Source: Bacteroidales bacterium UBA5206 (lineage in GTDB: Bacteria > Bacteroidota > Bacteroidia > Bacteroidales > Tenuifilaceae). From it: DNA of 7,773 nt. The number at the start of each line of letters is the position of its first letter. Positions within the stretch are counted from its first letter, which is position 1. Position numbers and translations under genes: made by a program. The DNA is taken from the NCBI GenBank assembly GCA_002412705.1, contig DHVO01000262.1, positions 1-7,773 of the forward strand, in the 5' to 3' direction. Below the pieces are notes generated by a model. That model had not been told where the DNA came from. It made no database searches and saw only the letters and a list, made by a program, of their open reading frames with translations. This document shows, one piece after another, positions 1 through 4,965 of the stretch.

Positions 1-965
1 CAACCCCTAATTTGCGAGTTATCCATTCGTCCAAGAACCTCAAAGGTACCATCGGGATGCAAGCGCCCTAAATCGTCGGTTTGAATAAATGAACAGGAAT
101 TAATATTGGCCAAGTCTATTACATTAATGGCTCCCGAACCCTGATTGAACTTGGATAAAGGGTCATACGGATCGCGAAGTAAAATTTTCATCCACGGGGG
201 GCAGCTAAACACCCCCTCACCATAGGAATATGCTTGCGATAGTAACTCGGTCATTCCGTACTCGGAGTGGATACTGTTTACTCCTAACCCATTGCAAAGA
301 ATCTGATGCAATTCCTGACGTACTATCTCCTTGCGGCGCCCTTTCATCCCTCCCGTTTCCATTACTGTGGTGGAGCCTAAACTCAACTTAAACTCCTCGG
401 CCAAGGTAAGCAAAGCAAAGGTTACGCCTAAAAGAATGGTTTTTTGCCCTATACGGTTCTGCTCGTTTAATACGCTAACTAGGGCATTTAGATTGTTAAG
501 GTAGAATCCGCTTTGCGGATGGGCGCTCTGCTCTATTAAATCGTTAGCCATGAACACCAACGATGAACCTGTGCGTTCCAAATAGGCAGGAAGGAGCGCT
601 AAAACGCAGTAATCCTTAATATCACCATAAAAATGGGCAAAGGCACGCCTAAAGCTCTGTGTATAAATATCGGTGTTCGAAACCAAGTGCCTACTCGTTT
701 CGGAACCCGTTGTCCCACTACTGGTAAACGTTTCTGCAGGAACTTGCCCCGTTACAATTACATCGTGAGTTTTGAAAAAGGATATAGGCAAAAAGGGGAT
801 CTTCTCCAAGCTATCAACATCGAGTGGATTAACGCCAAGCAGCTGTATAAAGTTGGAGTAAACATTAACACAACGCGCCTGATACTGGAACACCTCCAGC
901 GCAATGCGCTCAAATTCAGCGGCATTTCTTATGCCAAATATCTTTCCCTGCATAGTTGCACTCAT
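1..965 (-). CDS. LuxE/PaaK-family acyl-activating enzyme (acyl-protein synthetase-like), 3' end missing
   Basis: The minus-strand reading frame is open from an ATG at 965 to the window edge, giving 321 codons. I translated it by hand. It belongs to the adenylate-forming LuxE/PaaK group, which activates a carboxylic acid with ATP and transfers the acyl group to a thiol. Visible marks, numbered from the second ATG at 953, are the Ser/Thr/Gly-rich ATP loop SSGTTGSE (78-85), METGGMKGRRKE (198-209), SEYGMTELLSQAY (230-242) and a C-terminal TDDLGRLHPDGTFEVLGRMD (292-311), the usual adenylate-binding and hinge region. Family members of this short type are about 325-330 residues, so only about ten residues are probably lost off the edge. 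The start is uncertain: ATG at 965 and ATG at 953 are in frame four codons apart, and the 965 codon touches a palindrome. Its substrate cannot be told from sequence. No luxCD or carrier-protein gene is visible. It lies 165 bases downstream of the hybrid kinase on the same strand. Confidence 0.88.
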   Translation of the reverse strand, partial: MSATMQGKIFGIRNAAEFERIALEVFQYQARCVNVYSNFIQLLGVNPLDVDSLEKIPFLPISFFKTHDVIVTGQVPAETFTSSGTTGSETSRHLVSNTDIYTQSFRRAFAHFYGDIKDYCVLALLPAYLERTGSSLVFMANDLIEQSAHPQSGFYLNNLNALVSVLNEQNRIGQKTILLGVTFALLTLAEEFKLSLGSTTVMETGGMKGRRKEIVRQELHQILCNGLGVNSIHSEYGMTELLSQAYSYGEGVFSCPPWMKILLRDPYDPLSKFNQGSGAINVIDLANINSCSFIQTDDLGRLHPDGTFEVLGRMDNSQIRG

Positions 966-980
966 GCTACAAAAGTAGCA
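965..980. repeat. 16-bp interrupted palindrome at the start of the LuxE-like gene
   Basis: TGCTAC-AAAA-GTAGCA is a perfect 6-bp inverted repeat with a 4-base spacer. Its edge overlaps the T complementary to the A of the ATG at 965. It could form a small hairpin in the 5' leader, sequestering the first ATG, or be an operator overlapping the start of transcription. It has no T-tract on the minus strand, so it is not a terminator for the upstream kinase. Confidence 0.5.
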
Positions 981-1012
981 AATACATTTTGGGTTGATTG
1001 GAGCTCAGCAAA
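979..1012 (-). promoter_or_regulatory. Possible Bacteroidota-type promoter for the LuxE-like gene
   Basis: Read on the minus strand, TTTG (1009-1012) is followed after 22 bases by TGTATTTG (979-986), which matches the -7 consensus TAnnTTTG at all but one fixed position. The spacing is slightly long compared with the usual 19-21. Transcription would start near 973, only about 8 bases before the ATG at 965 or 20 before the ATG at 953. A second, exact -7 match, TACTTTTG (970-977), lies inside the adjacent palindrome but has no correctly spaced -33 element. This is pattern matching only. Confidence 0.3.
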
Positions 1013-1013
1013 A

Positions 1014-1034
1014 TTCGTGAAATGTGATTTGTGA
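1014..1034. repeat. Three tandem 7-bp repeats upstream of the LuxE-like gene
   Basis: On the plus strand TTCGTGA, AATGTGA and TTTGTGA follow each other without gaps, sharing nnnGTGA (TCACnnn on the coding strand). They end two bases upstream of the candidate -33 element, where an activator would bind. Only four of seven positions are fixed, so chance is a real possibility. Confidence 0.3.
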
Positions 1035-1130
1035 ATCAGCAACCCTTCACGTCTTAGCTAAACTTATTTAGACTTGGACGAGAAGGGAACCTATCCTACG
1101 CAACATAAAAGCAGGTCTCTCACTATAAAC

Positions 1131-3701
1131 TTAAAGCTCCTTTTCCATTTGAGATTTCACTACAGGCCAAATCTCGGAGAGCTCATCAAAGGCACTCTTT
1201 AGCGTAGCTGCATTTGGCTGTGCACCATTAATAGTTCCCTCTTCTATAACAAGGAGCAGCTGGGCACACCTATCTATTCTAAACTGCTTAAACGTGGGTT
1301 TCATCCTATGCGCAATGGCCGACGCCGAGGAGAAGTTGTTGCTTAATATGGCCTTGGAAAGCTGCAACATATTATCCTGAGTGTTCTTAATAAAGGTTGA
1401 CACAATAAGTTTTGTTGCGGTGGAATCGCTACCCGAGAACCTAATAATCTCCGATAAGTCGTAGGGCTTAGTAGCTAATTTTACCTCTTTTTTCTTAACC
1501 AAGGAAACTTTCCTCTTCTCCTTCTGATTATTGCCATACAAGCACTCCCTTAGCACACGGCTAAGCTTTACCTCATCAAAAGGCTTAATTAGAAGACCAT
1601 TAAATCCAAGATCCTTTGCGCTTACCAGAACATTGGCAGTAATGGCAATAATGGGTACATCCCGGTTGGGGCCAGCCTGCTTTCTAAGCTGGGCAACAAG
1701 CTCGCTACCGCTTAAGCCTGGCATTTGTAGGTCGGAGAGCACAATGTCGCATGGGTACTCCGATAGATGCTTAAGTGCGGAAAAAGGATCGGCAAAGGTA
1801 AGAGGATTTATCCCAAGGGCTTTAACCGTTTCTGAAACTAAAATTCGGTTCATCTCATCATCGTCAATTACCACAACCTTAAGGTTTGCAGGAACGCCAA
1901 GGGGAGCCAACGAGGTTGAAGGCACTAAACTTTGCTCAACAACTGAGCTAGAGAATGGAATGGAAATGGTAAATGATGTTCCAACGCCAGGCTTGCTCTC
2001 CACCTGTATGTTGCCATTCTGCATATCGACCAAGCGCTTAACAATGGCAAGCCCAAGACCCGTTCCGCCAAATCGGCGTGCAATGCCCGAATCGGCCTGT
2101 GTAAAGTCGTTGAAAATGGTTAGCACCTCGCTCTCCGACATGCCAATGCCCGTATCGCTAACCTCAATAATAAGTTCAACTTTCTCTGTTCCACCATTCT
2201 GCTGACTTGCAACTTCGGCTCTAACCTGAACAAACCCACTATCGGTAAACTTAATGGCATTACCAATAAGGTTTAGCAATATCTGCTTTAACCTAAAAGG
2301 ATCGCCTACAAAAGTGGTACAAACCTCCTGCGACGCGTTGAGTTCCAATCCAATTTTTTTCTCCGAAGCCTTTATACGTAGCGTGCTAACCGACTCCTGT
2401 AGCACCTCGAACACATTAAAAGGAATGCTCTCAAGGGTTAGCTTACCCGCCTCCATCTTAGAAAAATCAAGAATATCATTCACAATGTGTAACAGGTGTT
2501 CCGATGAGGTTTCAACAGGTTTTAGTAGCTCCAGCTGTTTTTGAGTTAACCCAGCCCTACCCAGCTGGCGAGCAAAGCCAATTATTGCACTTAAGGGGGT
2601 TCTTATTTCGTGACTCATGGTTGCTAAGAACTGCTCCTTTATGGCAAGTAGCCGCTCAGCGTAGTTTTTTGCAGCAATTAGCTGATTACGATAGTAGTTA
2701 CCTTTGGAGAGATCCCTGAAGATCATCAGTACAAACATGATAATCATAAACAGCGCAAAACCGCCAAGTACTAGCAGCTTTGTAAGCGACTCACGAAGCG
2801 TTTCCTCTGCCTCAACTCGTCGTTTCTCTGTAAGTAAAAGTTCCTCATGCTCAAGGAGCGATACAATAGACCTAATTTCGTCCATAATCACCTTGTCGCT
2901 CTTAAGCAGCTCCAGTTCTTTCAGGCTAACCTCCATTTTGTATGCAACCTGCTCGGTTTTAATCTTCTCAAGCATGGAAAGAATCCCTTTAAGGGTGGTA
3001 TCTGCCAAAGCCGCTGGGGCAACAAGTGTATCAACAAGAGTTACCTCCTTTATATTAACTCGGGTAAGCGTAGTGTCGGTTTTGGGTGAACCCGATAACC
3101 AATGCTTTATTCGGGTAAAAAAGCCGCCGCTATTATGGCTATCGGAGCCAATAACGGTATCGCGCTGCGAAGTTGTGGTTACCCGCTTTTGCGTTACGAC
3201 CAAAGCAGGGCTAAGCGTATCTATTTTTGCTTTTGATATCTCAGCAAGCGCCTTATCAAAGAACTCCGATTCTTTATCGGATCGTTTTAGATCTATGAGC
3301 CCATCCAGAATTGTCCCCTTCTTGTTTAGCAAGTTTTTGGTTTGTACTACCTTCTCGAATTGGCTCCTATTGGAACTTGATAGAACCACTAGGGTGTCAA
3401 CCTTTTCGCTTATGCTTACTAGGAATGAGAAGTACTTATTAAGGTAGTCCTCATTGTTTGTAAGCGTATAAGCTCTTGCGTTACTCTCGGCCTCATAAAT
3501 ATCGGTTAGAGTGGAGTTTAGAAGCACCAGCTTTTGGTTGGGTTGGGAAAGGCTTGCTCGCGTACGCGAGATATCGACAAAGGAGCTAAATGTTATGTAA
3601 ACAGCAACAGCAGCCAAGGCTAGTATCAGAATAAAACCACCAAGTACTTTAGGTTTTATTCGGGTACGAAACGAAGATATTTCGCGAATTCGATCTCTCA
3701 T
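1131..3701 (-). CDS. Membrane hybrid histidine kinase, CHASE3-like sensor-HisKA-HATPase-REC-Hpt
   Basis: This 856-residue protein carries a full His-Asp-His phosphorelay. A cytoplasmic basic N-terminus is followed by TM1 (about 18-39) and a periplasmic region (40-305). Its first part (about 65-140, with EAESNARAYTLTNNEDYLNKY) resembles a CHASE3 domain; then comes a Thr/Ser-rich insert (170-235) and a helical segment (240-305). TM2 is at about 308-328. HisKA holds the H-box FLATMSHEIRTPL with H364. HATPase_c has the N-box around N477/N481, G1 at D516-G520 and G2 GGTGLGL at 545-551. The receiver (607-720) has acidic residues D613-D615, phosphoacceptor D657, T688 and K706. The Hpt domain (748-850) has AHRMKP with H798. 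All key residues are present. The receiver segment between T688 and K706 is about four residues shorter than usual. No DNA-binding regulator lies beside it, so the final acceptor is elsewhere. It follows a terminator and has its own promoter candidate, so it is probably transcribed separately from the lipoprotein. The signal sensed is unknown. Confidence 0.95.
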   Translation of the reverse strand: MRDRIREISSFRTRIKPKVLGGFILILALAAVAVYITFSSFVDISRTRASLSQPNQKLVLLNSTLTDIYEAESNARAYTLTNNEDYLNKYFSFLVSISEKVDTLVVLSSSNRSQFEKVVQTKNLLNKKGTILDGLIDLKRSDKESEFFDKALAEISKAKIDTLSPALVVTQKRVTTTSQRDTVIGSDSHNSGGFFTRIKHWLSGSPKTDTTLTRVNIKEVTLVDTLVAPAALADTTLKGILSMLEKIKTEQVAYKMEVSLKELELLKSDKVIMDEIRSIVSLLEHEELLLTEKRRVEAEETLRESLTKLLVLGGFALFMIIMFVLMIFRDLSKGNYYRNQLIAAKNYAERLLAIKEQFLATMSHEIRTPLSAIIGFARQLGRAGLTQKQLELLKPVETSSEHLLHIVNDILDFSKMEAGKLTLESIPFNVFEVLQESVSTLRIKASEKKIGLELNASQEVCTTFVGDPFRLKQILLNLIGNAIKFTDSGFVQVRAEVASQQNGGTEKVELIIEVSDTGIGMSESEVLTIFNDFTQADSGIARRFGGTGLGLAIVKRLVDMQNGNIQVESKPGVGTSFTISIPFSSSVVEQSLVPSTSLAPLGVPANLKVVVIDDDEMNRILVSETVKALGINPLTFADPFSALKHLSEYPCDIVLSDLQMPGLSGSELVAQLRKQAGPNRDVPIIAITANVLVSAKDLGFNGLLIKPFDEVKLSRVLRECLYGNNQKEKRKVSLVKKKEVKLATKPYDLSEIIRFSGSDSTATKLIVSTFIKNTQDNMLQLSKAILSNNFSSASAIAHRMKPTFKQFRIDRCAQLLLVIEEGTINGAQPNAATLKSAFDELSEIWPVVKSQMEKEL

Positions 3702-3763
3702 GGCTTTAGCGTTATTGAATGTCGCAAATTAGCACAACAATGGGCCTATAAAGAGCCTAGCAG

Positions 3764-3793
3764 CAAATATATGGTTTTAATCCTAGTGCCAAA
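3764..3793 (-). promoter_or_regulatory. Near-consensus Bacteroidota promoter for the phosphorelay kinase
   Basis: On the minus strand, TTTG (3790-3793; within TTTTG) is separated by 18 bases from TATATTTG (3764-3771), an exact match to the TAnnTTTG -7 element. Transcription would begin near 3758, leaving a leader of about 57 bases before the ATG at 3701. It sits just downstream of the terminator of the lipoprotein gene, as expected for a separate transcription unit. This is the best promoter match in the window, although the spacing is one base under the common range. Confidence 0.55.
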
Positions 3794-3819
3794 ACAGAGA
3801 TTCCCTTTAGCTTTGGGGT

Positions 3820-3848
3820 AAAAAAAGGGAGCTTGGTAGGCTCCCTTT
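3820..3848 (-). terminator. Intrinsic terminator of the lipoprotein gene
   Basis: A perfect 9-bp inverted repeat (GCTCCCTTT at 3840-3848 with AAAGGGAGC at 3824-3832) encloses a 7-base loop. In the minus-strand transcript the hairpin runs into seven consecutive U residues (3820-3826, three shared with the stem). It begins about 20 bases after the stop codon at 3870. On the opposite strand the stem is followed only by a broken T-run, so it works best for the minus strand. It separates the lipoprotein (and any read-through from the TPR kinase) from the downstream kinase. Confidence 0.88.
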
Positions 3849-3869
3849 CTTGAAAAATAGAGCAAGTGG

Positions 3870-4742
3870 TTACTCTACAGTTATTACAAGGTACTTGGAT
3901 GTGTGCCAGAACTCAGTAACATCTAGAATCTCCAGTTTTTCGAATACCCCTTCGGCATTCTGAACTAGCTTGTAGGAGCTGCTTGGATGTGATGTTATTA
4001 GGTTAACCTTCTTTGCAAAAAGAGGTATTTCAAAGGTCTTGGTAATGTTAACCTTTGTAAAGTAAGACTTATCAAAATCAGATTTTAAGCGGTACGATTT
4101 ACCAAAGCCAAGAAAGCCACCAGATTTTTCAATTATTCCATTGTCAACCAGCTCCTTTTTAGTTCCAAAAGCAAACCATGCAGTGTTTATTGTAGTAGTT
4201 TGAGAGCTGATGGTCTCCTCAAGCATAGCCTTTTCAGCGCGAAGAGTATCAACGGTTGCATTTAGAATTTCAACAGAAAAATTAAGGTTGGTTAGGCGAT
4301 CCTTAAGAATGCTAATCTCCGCATCGCGCTCCTCTATGCTGCGCATGGTACGCTCAATGGTCTCATTTAGCTCACCTATTTGCAGGTTGGAAGCCTTAAT
4401 CTTTTTATTGAGTAGGTTAATGGCACGCTTGTTCTTTGCCATTAAATCATTAATCATTTGAATATCCTGATTGATGCGCTCACGGGTATCATCCTTAAGT
4501 TCGCTATCAGCAAGGGCATCTTTAGATATTATGCTCTCGGTTGTTTTCACCAAAGAGAGGTTGTGCTCAATCTCATTTAGAATTTTGAAGTACTCGTTAA
4601 TGGATGAATCCTTAACCATTGCTTCTGCTTTAAGAATCTCATTTTCACGAGTTAAATCTTCAATCATCTTCTTCTCCTTTTCCTTGCAAGAGAAAAGAGC
4701 AAGTGGCAATAACGCTATTAGTAAAAAAATAATTCTTCTCAT
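3870..4742 (-). CDS. Coiled-coil lipoprotein of a conserved Bacteroidota family
   Basis: I place the start at the ATG at 4742 (290 residues), not at 4784. From 4742 the protein opens with a textbook lipoprotein signal: MRR, a hydrophobic stretch (4-17) and lipobox LFSC with Cys19; the longer form would bury this signal behind 14 extra residues. The residues after the cysteine, KEKEKK, partly resemble the K-(D/E)-rich surface-export signal described for Capnocytophaga lipoproteins. Residues 25-185 are charged heptad-like helix, predicted coiled coil. A compact C-terminal domain (about 186-290) carries AWFAFGTKKELVDNGII, SGGFLGFGK, YFTKVNI and FWHTSKYLVITVE, a pattern I recall from Bacteroidota proteins usually left hypothetical or labelled Cbp1-like adhesin; I am not certain of that label. 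The function is unknown. The protein is anchored in the envelope, is encoded between two sensor kinases, and is followed by a strong terminator. Confidence 0.88.
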   Translation of the reverse strand: MRRIIFLLIALLPLALFSCKEKEKKMIEDLTRENEILKAEAMVKDSSINEYFKILNEIEHNLSLVKTTESIISKDALADSELKDDTRERINQDIQMINDLMAKNKRAINLLNKKIKASNLQIGELNETIERTMRSIEERDAEISILKDRLTNLNFSVEILNATVDTLRAEKAMLEETISSQTTTINTAWFAFGTKKELVDNGIIEKSGGFLGFGKSYRLKSDFDKSYFTKVNITKTFEIPLFAKKVNLITSHPSSSYKLVQNAEGVFEKLEILDVTEFWHTSKYLVITVE

Positions 4743-4838
4743 GGCTTTATAGTTTTTTGTTGATACTACCATAAGGTGTACCACTTTTCAAACCAAACGC
4801 AAAATGCTAGGATATACAAGCATAGTAGGGATTTATGA

Positions 4839-4870
4839 CATAAGTAACACCAGGTCAAGGTTTGCGCAAA
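4839..4870 (-). promoter_or_regulatory. Possible promoter for the lipoprotein gene
   Basis: On the minus strand, TTTG (4867-4870) is followed after exactly 20 bases by TACTTATG (4839-4846), one fixed position off TAnnTTTG. Transcription would start near 4834, with a leader of about 90 bases to the ATG at 4742. The -33 element is part of a 10-bp palindrome TTTGCGCAAA (4861-4870), which could be a regulator site or chance. No terminator was found between the TPR kinase stop and this point, so co-transcription is also possible. Confidence 0.35.
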
Positions 4871-4965
4871 TGGGGTTTAACCTCAACAAGATGTGGGGAT
4901 AAACTACATAAGCTTACCCAATGTAACGCCTTCCAATTAAAAGTAGAGCAACAAAGAGACTCGTA

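Noticed and set aside
633..1034. Plus-strand open frame of 133 codons
   Set aside because: It lies opposite the LuxE-like gene, whose minus-strand translation carries clear family motifs; the plus-strand product has no recognisable feature.
1049..1075. Imperfect inverted repeats after the REC-Hpt kinase stop (around CTAAA-TAAG-TTTAG)
   Set aside because: The stem is short and AT-rich with no T-run in the minus-strand transcript, so a terminator call is not supported.
1531..3447. Several plus-strand open frames, including Ser-rich products of 224 and 247 codons
   Set aside because: They lie opposite the hybrid kinase. The Ser/Arg-rich composition is what the reverse complement of this kinase coding sequence gives, and no domain is visible.
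4210..4752. Two plus-strand open frames of 83 and 93 codons
   Set aside because: They are antisense to the lipoprotein coiled coil, Ser/Arg/Leu-rich and without start-site support.
4861..4870. TTTGCGCAAA palindrome as an independent operator
   Set aside because: A ten-base palindrome is expected by chance at this scale. It is mentioned only with the promoter candidate it overlaps.
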